From Pectinophora gossypiella (Eukaryota; Arthropoda; Insecta; Lepidoptera; Gelechiidae), in NCBI RefSeq assembly GCF_024362695.1, contig NC_065421.1:2914001-2978000 (forward strand): a stretch of DNA of 64,000 bases, in the 5' to 3' direction. A program made the position numbers and the translations under genes. The notes beneath the pieces were generated by a model. It did not search any database. It was not told the DNA's origin and saw only the letters and a program-made list of their open reading frames with translations. This document shows positions 30,827 to 41,304 of this stretch, piece by piece (the stretch's first letter is position 1; each line of letters starts with the position of its first letter).

Positions 30827-30952
30827 ACTTACTAGTCCAAACAGAACAACCTGTCATATTAAAATCGTACTTACTCAGTGTTGCTATACGTACTAATATG
30901 ATACATAATATATTATCGTACTGACATGAATTCATCTTTACTAGGATGTCAA

Positions 30953-31060
30953 ATCAAATCAAATATACTTTATTGCACACATACACAAAATAACATACAA
31001 ACATTTTTAAAACATTTATCAACAGTATAAATGGGCGGCCTCTAATATTCAGCCTATTAA
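30953..31060 (-). repeat. LINE 3' tail, inverted
   Basis: On the plus strand, CAAATCAAATCAAATATACT and TTATTGCACACATACAC are the complement of the tail at 30770-30826 and 58340-58396. Confidence 0.65.
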
Positions 31061-31084
31061 GCGATTTCTTCGACTAAGTAACAA

Positions 31085-31384
31085 TAAAAGTTGGTAGCCC
31101 AGTTGGTGAAACGCTTGACTTTTAATGTGAAGTTGCAGATTCGATTCCTAGCATGGATCTAAACCAAAGAAGTAAGTTTAGGTAGTTTCGAATTCATGTT
31201 AGAATTAAAATTCATTATCACGTGCAGAGGTGAAAATAACCGAGATATGCATCACGAAAGGAACACCTGTATCGAGCTGATATTGCTTCCGAGTCGGAAG
31301 TTCGCTCAGGTAGTCGCTTCTGTAAAAATCCGGACCTGTCGTTTTCAGGTTAGGAAAACAGACCCTGTGAAAACGGGATAACGA
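31085..31384 (+). mobile_element. SINE family D copy with tRNA-like head
   Basis: The head GGTAGCCCAGTTGGTGAAAC has the layout of a tRNA A-box, and GCAGATTCGATTCCTAGC that of a B-box. The body runs to CAGGTTAGGAAAACAGACCC. It is diverged but keeps the full order, so it best shows the tRNA origin of the family. Not a tRNA gene: the acceptor arms do not pair. Confidence 0.65.
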
Positions 31385-31829
31385 ATTCTATCACTTTAAG
31401 GATCGATTTTATTCATACCACATCCAATAGCCAACAACATTGCATTCTTCTGCGCACATTCTGAACGCGACGGCGCGGCGTGACAAACTTAAGCCCTAGG
31501 TAGATATTTGCATAAGATCTTAAAACAGCAATCGAGCGATCGCTACAATTTAGCCCAGTCAATACCCAGCTACTTTCAACTGAAATATTTATCTAAAGAG
31601 ACACAGTATATGGAAATAAATTGTATCATTGAAAAAAAATACTTTTTAAAACACACTCTCGGATGGATACCTAATCACCAAAATCACTTTGTCATCCCTA
31701 ATTTCTGATGGTCCTTACCAAGACACTGCAAGATTACAGAAACAGGTCTAACAGAAAGCTCGATGAGGTGGTCACTTAGTTCACTTTGCGGTGGAGGTAC
31801 CTCTGACTACCCCAATTGGGAGTCGTGAT
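31385..31829. other. No recognisable feature apart from a repeat M fragment
   Basis: 31738-31810 contains TCTAACAGAAAGCTCGATGA, the complement of repeat M. The rest is unassigned. Confidence 0.4.
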
Positions 31830-31940
31830 TTTATATTCCGAGAAATACATTTTCGGAGGTATGTGATCTAACCTGTATTGGGCTGGTTTTCCCTTCGTGG
31901 GTTGAAAGGTCAGACAGGTATTCGCTGCCAAATCTTTAGG
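31830..31940 (+). mobile_element. SINE family D fragment
   Basis: CATTTTCGGAGGTATGTGAT, ACCTGTATTGGGCTGGTTTT and GGTCAGACAGG match the middle and end of family D. Confidence 0.7.
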
Positions 31941-31960
31941 CTAATTATACATTACAATCT

Positions 31961-32101
31961 GCGGGCCTAGCACCGTAAGAACGCGACTCTTTCTCGCCGC
32001 GACAGGAATCGTCTGTCTCTTACTGTGCAGTATTGTGAGAGAGTGACGGGTAACGTATATCAAGGCGAGAAAGAGTCGCGCGCTTACAGTGCTAAGCCCG
32101 C
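31961..32101. mobile_element. Palindromic MITE H, copy 1
   Basis: 141 bp that would fold into a long hairpin. The left arm has GCGGGCCTAGCACCGTAAG and CGCGACTCTTTCTCGCC. The right arm is its complement with few mismatches, ending AGTGCTAAGCCCGC. A second copy is at 44606-44740. No coding content. Confidence 0.75.
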
Positions 32102-32292
32102 TGACCACCCGATTATCCAAGTGCAAGATGGAGCATCTGTCCTTCGGAGAACAGCTTGTTGCTCGGATCACCATAAAGTAAATTACAGCCGGATGTTACG
32201 TTTGTTTGAAAAACAATAATCACAACGGATATTTTCTCCCTCCTCCTAAGAAAGAGAGAGAAAACAATTTCAATCAGGATGTCGTAATCTAA

Positions 32293-32481
32293 TTACACAA
32301 AGCACACGCAAGATGGCGTGACCCACGAAACGGCTACGATGGCTTTGTTCAGATTTCGGTATTTGCCTCCGATTTGATTGAAATGGGATCTGAAAATTCT
32401 AGCAATTTAATTGATGCAATGGATTTCGAAGTTGACAGTGAAATTGAAACTTTCCAAGATAGTGTCCTGCAGATTGAATGA
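32293..32481 (+). CDS. Short open reading frame, unknown
   Basis: Open from 32293, with the first ATG at 32383, giving 32 aa (acidic: MDFEVDSEIETFQD). The codon use looks more protein-like than the flanks, and a donor-like AAGGTACTT follows at about 32497. It could be part of an exon or of a transposase start. No family is recognised and there is no supporting context. Confidence 0.2.
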   Translation, partial: LHKAHARWRDPRNGYDGFVQISVFASDLIEMGSENSSNLIDAMDFEVDSEIETFQDSVLQIE

Positions 32482-33188
32482 CAACAACTTTCTGAAGGTA
32501 CTTATTCAATTGTTTTGCGAAGTAGTTTAATGTCTTTTGCGACAATTAATAAATAAAAAAATAAAATAAAGTAGGAAATATTTTGAATTGTGTTTTAAAA
32601 AGTTCGAAAAGAAGAAAAAAATATGGAATAGGAAAAAATAATGTTTAGCGATAATAAATTCAGTCACACTATATAAGTACATAGATCATCATTAGTACCG
32701 GATTCTGAAAGACCAAAATTTAATTTAATTTTAATATGACAACACCTAAAAATAGATCCGTCCTTCACTTACGCCGAGTGCAAAACAGAGATAAAGCTAG
32801 TTTGAACTGCCAAACTAAATTAAAGTTATTATTATCAGTCCTAGGATTTGTAGCTCTGCTCAATCTATACATTATTATGGTCGTGATTTATCATCTTTAA
32901 CTCCTTCCTTTTTACTATCTTCGTTTCTTTTTACCACCTATCATGTATTGGTACTTATTTCATTATTTGTCCTGCAAATTTTATCTCCATGATTAGCTTA
33001 TACTACGTCCCTTAAGGTGTTAAATCTCTCTTAATTCCTCGCGATCCGGAGTCCTCAACTGCCTTCGTTGTTTGCACATAACTTAATAACAATTTGCGGT
33101 TTTGTTACACATAATAACCCGTGTTCAGTTTCTATTATTAAATTGCTCGAATGTTTTCCTTGTGGAGTGTGTTGTTTAACACACACAC
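32482..33188. other. No recognisable feature
   Basis: AT-rich DNA with no repeat shared inside the window. Confidence 0.4.
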
Positions 33189-33475
33189 ATACATAAACAG
33201 CCTTTATACGTCCCACTGCTGGGCACAGGACTCCCCTCAATCAACCGGAGGGGGTATGGAGCATACTCCACCACGCTGCTCCAATGCGGGTTGGTGGAGG
33301 TGTTTTTACGGCTAATAGCCGGGACCAACGGCTTAACGTGCCCTCCGAAGCACGGAATCATCTTACTTTTTCAGACAATCAGGTGATTCAAGCCTGAAAA
33401 GTCCTTACCAAACAAAGGACAGTCTCACAAACTGATTTCGACAATGTCCCCATCGGAAATCGAACCCGGGTACGG
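33189..33475 (-). mobile_element. SINE family B copy
   Basis: The tail and core are complete (CCCACTGCTGGGCACAGG, GGACCAACGGCTTAACGTGC, GGACAGTCTCACAAACTGAT). The copy stops inside the B-box (GAAATCGAACCCGGG), so the 5' part of the head is missing. Confidence 0.85.
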
Positions 33476-33692
33476 GTATTGTATTACCTCATTATAATTA
33501 CCTATGTGCAAGGAAATAAGAGAATGGAAGTATTGTAGTTTTTGATACCTAGGCACATCACGGACACTCCATACAAAAATTCATGCCTCCTAACGCATAA
33601 GTGCGAGATATTTTAGATCAATAGATTTAAAATATTATAATATTATATTTATTTACTGTGACAATTATGTGGGTATATTTACACAAGATATT

Positions 33693-33899
33693 AGTAACCT
33701 CGTAACGAATATCGAGGGGAATAATTCATCTCATGATTCTGAGTTAATATCAAGTACAATTTCCTGTCGGAAGTTTTATGAAAATTTTAGGGTTTTTAAA
33801 AATATTTTCAGTTCCATACTTTTACTACGGAAAGTTCCACTTGACATCACTCAGAATTATGGTCTGAATCATCCCTCGAAGTTATCTTTACGGTGTCAT
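33693..33899. mobile_element. PIF/Harbinger-like MITE I, diverged copy
   Basis: Shows the arm ATATCGAGGGGAATAATTCA ... ATGATTCTGAGTTAATATCA and a partly complementary right arm ending CGGTGTCAT. It matches the copy at 37222-37427 in layout and length, but its ends are worn. Confidence 0.55.
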
Positions 33900-34479
33900 T
33901 AACACCCTAGATGTGTCCTGCGTGCCCGAACACCTGTACGCAGGAGGATCTGATGAGCGCTGCAGGTAGCGCCATACTTGTTGCCAAGTTTTGGACCGAT
34001 ACAACTTAGTTTGCCATCGACACGATAAGAAGATGTATTAGGTTTCTTTTATTTGTACCCTTTGTGCTTTCCCACTTTCATTAACCTCTCACACCATGCG
34101 GGGTTGGGTGGAAGAGATCTCTTAGAGATAAGTCCACCTTTTGATTATTTATATTTATCATTATTAACTATTATGTTACTATGTACTTACTTACAATAAA
34201 GAGTTTAATGAAATTACTCAAAGTGAATTCCCATAACAAAGTAATGTTATAAAACTATATTGCACAATAACAAAGTAATCTCTGTCAATTTCCAAAAAGA
34301 AAAACACGTATCGCATATTTTGATACGAATCATGGTACAATTACCTATCATCAAATGCTACTTTATATCACAAGGCAAATACAAAATTACTAAGTCGTTA
34401 GTTACGCGTGTTTGCTCACAGACCTGCATTGTCCGTACCGAGTGGGATTGCACAGATATGGACCTAGGAACATAACATG
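33900..34479. other. Unannotated DNA with a LINE tail-like piece
   Basis: 34085-34205 contains GGAAGAGATCTCTTAGAGAT and ends in ACTTACAATAAAGAG, the plus-strand counterpart of 22083-22240. The rest is unassigned. Confidence 0.45.
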
Positions 34480-34770
34480 AACATACAAACATCCATACTA
34501 ATGTTATAAATGGGAAAATATATGTATCTGCCTGTTTGTTTGTCCGTATTTCATGGCGAAACGGAGCGACGGATTGACGTCGCTATTTTAGTGAAAATAG
34601 TTGATGGGGTTGGGAAAGAAATAGGCTATTTTTTGTCTCTTTCCAATCCCCACTTGGACTATTGTGACTAACAAAAAAATCCTTATTTTTATTTTGAAAA
34701 TTGACTCCCAATCCCTTCAAAGAGGGGGAGAAATTTTATATGGGTCTTTTCGATGTTTTCATGGTAGGAA
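34480..34770 (+). repeat. Helitron-like repeat remnant
   Basis: ATCCATACTAATGTTATAAA, followed by TGTTTGTTTGTCCGTATTTC and AACGGAGCGACGGATTGACG, is the start I associate with Lep1-type non-autonomous Helitrons of moths. No 3' CTRR hairpin end was located, so the class is from memory and uncertain. Confidence 0.4.
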
Positions 34771-34829
34771 GTTAAAAATGAAGTCTGAAATTTTACATCA
34801 GATGAGAGCGTTCAGCGCTCCCTATTTGT

Positions 34830-35090
34830 CCAGACAAGTAGTTAAAGCCATTTGCGGCAAATCCACAATAAATCACGTCGAAAAATGCGCAAGAGGATGA
34901 TCACTAGCGAAGATATTGTGACTTTGCGCACCCCGATAGCAATTACAAGCGTGCGTTTATGGTGTACACACATCGATACCATGTCACATTAACTTTTTTG
35001 ACAAATTAAACCGTAAGTCTCATTAAATGTCAAATATGGTAGTGCGACAGGGTTCTAAAGTGGCTACATGATATTGCTCATGACTGTACT
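34830..35090. repeat. Composite of repeat K and a second repeat
   Basis: 34840-34890 carries the inverted repeat K (CATTTGCGGCAAATCCACAA). 34960-35085, with ACCATGTCACATTAAC and GTGCGACAGGGTTCTAAAGT, recurs inverted at 42790-42925. Confidence 0.5.
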
Positions 35091-35386
35091 ACGTACAGCA
35101 TAACGACAAGTACTATTTACTCAGAACGATAGCCAGAATACGGAAATGGAAGAAAATTCTTTTAAGAAAACGCTTCAACAGCAAAAATGAGGACTGAATT
35201 TTTAAAAGTGTTGAAATAGTGGCACATTGTTTCATAACGGTCTTAGAATGTACGAAAACGAATTTAGCAAAGAAATGAGACAATTTAAGCTGGATATTTT
35301 ATAACTTACGGCTCGAGAAACGTGGCACAAAAGTGATACCTATTTTGTTATCGTTATAGTTCAAAGCTCGATGGATGGTCAGAACT
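35091..35386. other. No recognisable feature
   Basis: No repeat partner and no coding signal seen. Confidence 0.4.
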
Positions 35387-35526
35387 GGGGGGTTAAAAAA
35401 GCCACATCGAAGCAATTCATTAAAAAAAGCAATATTGCTTTTTGACATTGCGCATATACAACCAAGTAAGCACTGCAACAACATGTCAAAAAGCAAAATT
35501 GCTTTTTTAGATGATGTAACCCCCCC
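35387..35526. mobile_element. Palindromic MITE G, full copy
   Basis: Starts GGGGGGTTAAAAAAGCCACA and ends GATGTAACCCCCC. Its arms (AAGCAATATTGCTTTTTGAC and GTCAAAAAGCAAAATTGCTT) are complementary over most of the length, so it can fold into one hairpin. Relatives are at 39538-39702, 42272-42427, 36767-36835, 24660-24765 and 13370-13500. No coding capacity. Confidence 0.75.
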
Positions 35527-36135
35527 AGGTTGTAACTCTTCGTTTTCTCTTTAGGATTGAATTAAAAAAAAATGAACGCGCAAGAAGGAGCAAGTTCAAG
35601 AACGATTTCTTTCCATACATAATTGCATTTTTTTAGGTATATAGTTACATATACATACATAAACTCACACAAAAAAATCTTTACTTTAGACACTACAGTC
35701 CTAGATCCACCCCTGCTAGTGTTATGCGCACACGCAGCCTGCACGCCATTACACCAACCCGCCGACATCTCATAACGAGTGTGTCAACTACCAGCAACCA
35801 ATTGCTGATACATAAACATTATTCATGTTAGGGATGGCGAAAAAGCCTGCGGAAGAAGGGTGTTTAGTATATTGACATACTCAGTTTTTATTTTAGAATT
35901 CAAAATCAACACAATTCAAAATGTAATACACCTAATACGACAGAGGTTTAAACCTAATTAAAACTATGTTACCAAAAGCAAGTGCAATAGCAGTGTTCAA
36001 TAAATTTTATGTCAGTGTGATTCCCGGCCCATTTCTTTTCGGCGGATAAGAAAATGACTAACTTAAAATAAAATCAGATGAAGTCGACGGGAATTAGCGC
36101 CATAGTCAACTACTTATTGAAATTTCGTTTCCTAA
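35527..36135. other. Intervening DNA with a MITE J fragment
   Basis: 36010-36105 is one end of element J (TTTCTTTTCGGCGGATAAGA, GACTAACTTAAAATAAAAT, GGGAATTAGCGCCATAG). The rest has no assigned feature. Confidence 0.55.
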
Positions 36136-36553
36136 ACTCAGGGCCTTCAATTTAGATGTCTAGCTATTACACGCTCCAGAGAATTCATATTGCAATATTA
36201 TGATCTTCGAATAAAATACATCAAAATTTCACATAGTTCAAATAAAGCAATCAGTATCAGCACTGCAATCACTGGCGAGGGATCATCCATTCATCCATAG
36301 AGTTGTCACAATACTCAAGTACAGGATTCCATTTGATAAACCAAGACCACTTCAACCTTATCCATTGGAAAATAAAGCCTTTGAAATACTTGGTAAAGAT
36401 AAAATAATGAATAATAACTTAGAAGCAAAGGAAGCAAAGCTACTTGAAACAGCAACTATCGATCACTTACAAAGAATATTAACAGTTCTTTAAAATGAAA
36501 GCGGTAATGGAATCTTACTTAGAGGTAGGAGATATTTGTGGTATGAAACATGA
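36136..36553 (+). pseudogene. Unrecognised coding-like segment with frameshift and stop
   Basis: Two overlapping plus-strand frames read like protein. The first is open at 36136-36300, with REFILQYYDLRIKYIKI. The second is open at 36215-36493, with ARDHPFIHRVVTILKYRIPF, then PLQPYPLENKAFEILGKDK, then AKLLETATIDHLQRI. After a TAA at 36491-36493 the second frame continues for 19 codons (LLRGRRYLWYET end) to a TGA at 36551. One frame change and one stop would explain the pattern as a decayed gene. An AG at 36140-36141 could be a splice acceptor, so a real exon ending at 36493 is possible. I cannot name the protein. It has no ATG near its start. Confidence 0.4.
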
Positions 36554-36766
36554 TTAAAGCTTTCTGTCGGGTTAGTTAATCTAGGAAATACTCCTGTGGC
36601 ATTTAGTTAATCATTCTATAGCTGATATTAACTATTAGAAAGTTATAAATAATATTTATGTTATATAATGGTAATTGGTTGGTAATTCACCTCACAATCC
36701 ACACGATAGAAGAAGAAGAGGTGTGTTACATTTTGATTTGTATTGATATTTAATTTTAAATGATAT
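36554..36766. other. Short unannotated stretch with SINE A tail end
   Basis: 36680-36720 (GGTTGGTAATTCACCTCACA, CACGATAGAAGAAGAAG) is the plus-strand end of family A. The rest is unassigned. Confidence 0.5.
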
Positions 36767-36835
36767 TCACGGGGGGTTAAAATGCCACATTGAATCAATT
36801 CACTTGAAAAGCAATATTGCTATTTGCCATTTAAG
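36767..36835. mobile_element. Palindromic MITE G, left arm only
   Basis: ACGGGGGGTTAAAATGCCAC, ATTGAATCAATTCAC and AAAAGCAATATTGC match the left arm of the full copies. Confidence 0.65.
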
Positions 36836-37221
36836 TTTAGTTATGTATAGGTACTTAACATCCAATAAAAGTATTATAAAATTATTTATGAAGAGAGATT
36901 CTTGCCCAGTATTGATTGGACCGTATATAGGTCGCTTGTGATATCATTATCGCAATGATTATTACCCTCATCGCCAATGATAAAACGATCGCCATTATAA
37001 ATATCTTCATTGCCGACCACGTCATTATCCTCTGTCGTTGTAACATCAACTACATTGATTCAACATTACTGATTTGCAATGATTAATGATGATCAGTGTC
37101 GACTACGGTCCATTCCAGTAATAACATGATCAGAGATAAGACTGATGGTGCAAAGTCGAGTGGCGAATTGTAAATGGGAGTGCAACTAGTTAAAGATAGA
37201 AGTTTCTTATACAGGTATTTA
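36836..37221. other. No recognisable feature
   Basis: AT-rich with some GATTAATGATGATC-like runs. No partner copies seen. Confidence 0.4.
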
Positions 37222-37427
37222 GTGACATAGTAACTAATACTGAGGGAGATGATTCAGATCATGATTCTGAGTTAATATAAACTGGAATTTTCCGTCTCAA
37301 AATTCACGATTCTTTTATATTTTTTAAATTAATTTCAATTCTGTACTATTACGATAGACAATAACATTTGATATTAACTCAGAATAATGACCTCAATTAT
37401 CTCTCTCAGTATTTGTTACTATGTCAC
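37222..37427. mobile_element. PIF/Harbinger-like MITE I, full copy
   Basis: Begins GTGACATAGTAAC and ends GTTACTATGTCAC, a perfect 13-bp inverted repeat extended by longer imperfect arms (TGAGTTAATATAAACTGG and TTGATATTAACTCAG). It is flanked by TTA on both sides (37219-37221 and 37428-37430), the 3-bp duplication typical of PIF/Harbinger elements. Length 206 bp, non-coding. Confidence 0.75.
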
Positions 37428-37471
37428 TTACACCCCGTACAGTAGCCATATAAGTGCGTATGGGTGTGTAT

Positions 37472-37632
37472 GTGACACCGTAACAAATATTGAGGGGGAT
37501 GGTTCAGACCATGATTCGGAGTCGATATCAAGTAGAATTTCCTGTCGGAAAGGTCATGAAAATTTTAAGTACTTTTTTAAATTTATTTCACTTCTATACT
37601 TTAGCGACGGAAAATTCCACTTGATATCAACA
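37472..37632. mobile_element. MITE I, second copy truncated on the right
   Basis: Starts GTGACACCGTAACAAATATT and runs through both inner arms to CCACTTGATATCAAC, then breaks into an A-rich tract at 37633. It lies 44 bases from the full copy in the same orientation. Confidence 0.7.
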
Positions 37633-39071
37633 AAAAAATAAAAAAAGAAAAAAAAAACATGAAAAAAATTAGAAATAAAAAAAAAATATAATCATGGTGT
37701 GAATCATGTATCTTATCACGTATCTTTGCCTTTTGCGTATAAGTACATATAAGTATATGCAGGTGTTGCCTAATATACATAATTAAGTTATCTTAGACTT
37801 TAGCAAAGCGATTTCAGGTTCTTTTTATAAACGTTTATGTTTAGTTTATTACTGGACCACTGATTGGTAAAATCTTTCGCTTCATCTGTGTGTTAATTAG
37901 TTGAACATACTTACTTACAAAAATAATCCAAAAATAGCATTTAAGATAATACCCGAAGAGTTAAAATTATATTAATAACTTCATAACAATGATTAAAGTA
38001 ATACTTTCTTACTTAGTTGGTAATTGAATCCAGGACCCGTTGCAAAGGGCTCAACAGCAATTATTTCAAAGTATGAGTTAGTTATAATTTTAACACAGTT
38101 TATAAAAATAATTATTTAGAAATACATAACAACCAAGAATCCGATAAAAAGACTGTTGTGTCGAAAAGTTTTCTATTTACTTAGTTTGCTTTTGCGATTC
38201 CCACTCATGCGCAGCCCTGAATTTTACGCGTAATTTTAAATTCCAACCGTCCATTGTTGTCGCCTATCCGCTCCTATATCGCCTATATTTATTCACCTTG
38301 CCCTACCACCTTCAGCTGACACTTGCTCCTTCTTCCCTATATACGTTTTACACCAGATTTACAAGACACGTACGATCGTATAGAGGTCTGGTTATAGTGG
38401 TTCTTGGTCTACAGCAATGTTTATAGTCATTCCCCAATAAGGAATGGTAACTCGTACTTTTGGTATCAAGTATTAGCTCTACTATTGTTGCGTGGAAAAA
38501 AGCGCAAAGTATTTGTAGATCTCCAAGTATTTGAAAGCGTGAAACTGCCTCTGTTTTATTTTGGTCATTATCATTCCATTGGCTTTGGTTTTCGCAATTC
38601 ACCTCTTGTCTTCCTCTTGTTTTGTTTTAACTGGCAGTATTTTTAGTTTCATACGATTAGACGTTTGCTATTTCATGAGCTCCTCCTTGTTTTGTTATTT
38701 CGAGTTATTCATTTATTACTTCAATATTGACATTCTCACAAGAAAAAATGATAAATACTACGTAACTTTCATAGTACCTATCCTTAATATGGTCAATGTG
38801 GGCCAATATGTCACTGGCTTGCTTCTCAATCTGGGATCATCGGTACCGGAATTGCACCAATCATATAACAACTTATGTGCATTTGTTATATGCTAACCAT
38901 CTATCACGTTGGTTTAACAGAAAGTTCAGTGAGGCGTGGGTGTTCAGTTCGTTCATGCGATGATTTTACCACTGACTAGCCCAATTTCGATCTTGTGATG
39001 ACATTGATTCATCTTTTACGAGGGCGATCCTTTTATTATACGACTAAGAAAGGTTTTTTGTCTTATACATA
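37633..39071. other. A-rich tract and unannotated DNA
   Basis: 37630-37692 is a long A-rich run. The open frames at 38348-38896 on both strands are hydrophobic or mixed, have no family resemblance, and start at non-ATG codons. 38905-38945 contains a repeat M fragment. Confidence 0.4.
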
Positions 39072-39170
39072 CATATATACATACATAAACTCACGCATAC
39101 ATACATAAACAACTTCCCACCGGGGTAAGCAGAGACTATAGAATTACATTCGTCTCATTCGTCTTATATC
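39072..39170 (-). repeat. Interspersed repeat, family F fragment
   Basis: ATACATAAACTCACGCATAC repeats the family start twice, then CCACCGGGGTAAGCAGAGAC. Fragment only. Confidence 0.5.
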
Positions 39171-39537
39171 TTGTTTATATTTCCTACTCTCTCGCCAAAT
39201 ATATCAGAAATGAGCGAGATAATGGCTGAATACCTGACCTTATCTTCGACGGGCGCGTTTTTATTTTTTTGACAAGTAGCATCGCTTCTCAGCGCCATTG
39301 TTCCTGCCGCCGACGTCGCTTGTTATTTTAGTGGCATCCACAGTGGTCGCATTTTGTGAGTCATTGTGAGAGATGACCTACCGTAGTTTTGATGTAATGA
39401 AAGCACCCTATAATTCAATTTCAACTAAAATGTTTATTTATGGTGTTCGATGTAAGTATATAGTAACTAATAACGTCAAAGTTTTGATTGATCTATAGTT
39501 ATTTCCTAGTAAATTTTATTTTACACCTATCGGAACA
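39171..39537. other. No recognisable feature
   Basis: A GCGCGTTTTTATTTTTTTGA run and a patch near 39290-39330 with higher GC. Nothing assignable. Confidence 0.4.
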
Positions 39538-39702
39538 GGGGGTTTAAAAAGGAACACACAACACATCGAAGCAATTCATCTAAAAAAGCATATTGCAATT
39601 TGACATTTGCGCATACAGAAGAAAGTGCGCAATGCAAAGAAATGTCAAATAGCAATATTGCTTTTTTAGATAGATTGCTTCAATGTAGCCTTTTTAAACC
39701 TC
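39538..39702. mobile_element. Palindromic MITE G, full copy
   Basis: Left arm GAAGCAATTCATCTAAAAAA, right arm TTTTTTAGATAGATTGCTTC, with AATTTGACATTTGCGCATAC and AATGTCAAATAGCAATATTG inside. The outer ends are GGGGGTTTAAAAAGG and CCTTTTTAAACCTCC. Confidence 0.75.
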
Positions 39703-40530
39703 CAGTTCATTTCTATAGATAATAGTGTAGCTGCATTTTTAAACACAGATTTTAATAGAAAATCTGAATGCAATATTGATACACGTACTCAATACTTAAA
39801 TCTTTACTAAATCTTAAAAAATGGAATAAAAATGATAACACTTTAACTGAAATAAATCAAACTAATTAAAAAAATAATCGATACCATTATGGAACATCAA
39901 AAGTTCCAAGCAACCGAATCCACGCCAATGGCGATCGCAATCCGATGGAAAATATTTTGACGTGTTCGATTTTCAAAAAATTCCCGCCATTTTATGTTTC
40001 CTTTTTTACTTTTTATTCCTTTGCGCACGAGGCGAGGACAATGCAGTCTGGGCCGTAACGAATAAGTTGATTTATAAAAACGCATGTACGTCGTCGGTTT
40101 GGTTGCGTTTTCAAAATAATCCGTGATTTGTTAGCTGTGGTGATGGTGGAATATGGGATTTTATGCGCGTTTGTAGGCGCAAATGTTCCCAGATTGCTTT
40201 TGAGTGTTGAATTTACCTTTTGTTTTCGGTACGAATGAGGTTTGTATGATTGAGTGGCTTAGTTAGTGGCCGTATTAGGTATCCGAATGTGGGCGCTTAT
40301 TGCTCAAGTTGATTCGAGGGAATAATGTCGTGTTATGAAGGGAAAGGAAGCAGTGGACATTCAATTTTATACCATAACTGAAATGGATAAATATTTTTAA
40401 GTAGGTGTTTCTGTTAACCCTTTCATGGACAGAGATCATGGGTCATTGATAGTCCAAAATAGGGATAAAAGGTAATATGACACCTTGGAATCGGAACGTC
40501 ATTAGACGTTCTGTCCTTGAAAGTGTTAAA
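39703..40530. other. No recognisable feature
   Basis: No shared repeat or coding frame that I can support. Confidence 0.4.
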
Positions 40531-40840
40531 TCTTCTTCTATCGTGTGGGTTGTGAGGTGGATTACCAACCTCATCAATCCTGGTGTCAGGGTTATCATTG
40601 GCCCCTGACATGGTTCATGTAACGATTACTCACTTACATCAGTAAGTAGTAACCGGGGCCGACGGCTTAACGTGCCTTCCGAAGCACGGATCTTATTTTC
40701 GGATAATCAGGAGATCAGCCTGTAATGTCCTGACCAAACTAGGGATCACAAAGTGATTTTTGTGATATTTCCCCACCGGGATACGAACCCGGGACCTCCG
40801 GATCGTGAGCCCAACGCTCAACCACTGGACCACAAAGGTG
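40531..40840 (-). mobile_element. SINE family A copy
   Basis: Complete order on the minus strand. Plus-strand landmarks are TCTTCTTCTATCGTGTGG, TTAACGTGCCTTCCGAAGCA, ATCACAAAGTGATTTTTGTG, and ACCACTGGACCACAAAGG at the head end. Confidence 0.9.
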
Positions 40841-41165
40841 TGTAAGAGGTTAGTAACATACTTTGGTTACTTTTTTCATCGAAATTAAAATACACCTTGC
40901 ATGCACCTTGGGTTGCACGACCTCTTTGCATTGATATGAAACGTCAAAATACGAATATTGGTCCGTTGATTAAAAAAAAGCGAATATATTTATTTTTCGT
41001 TCAACCATATAAAAGCACGGTTTATCTTTTAACAGATTATTTACTTACTCTTCATATTTATTTATTTATTAAATAATTTAATTAATAAAAACAAAAAGAC
41101 TAAGCATCCACTGCAGGTTTCGTCACAAATGTAATTAAAAACAGTCAATGAAATCCACACAACTT

Positions 41166-41304
41166 AATCTAATCTGTATTGGGTGGTTTCCCTTCGCGGG
41201 TTGGAAGGTCAGACAGGCAGTCGCTTCTGTAAAACACCGGATCTGTCAAATCTTCAGGTTAGGTAAGCAGACCTTGTGAAAAACGCAATGATGCTAGGGA
41301 GGTG
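41166..41304 (+). mobile_element. SINE family D copy, 3' part
   Basis: AATCTGTATTGGGTGGTTTC, GGAAGGTCAGACAGGCAGTC and CAGGTTAGGTAAGCAGACC. The head is missing. Confidence 0.75.

Noticed and set aside
38561..38896. 111-codon plus-strand frame as a membrane protein gene
   Set aside because: It starts at TTG in AT-rich DNA, its hydrophobicity follows from T-rich codons, and it runs into repeat sequence.
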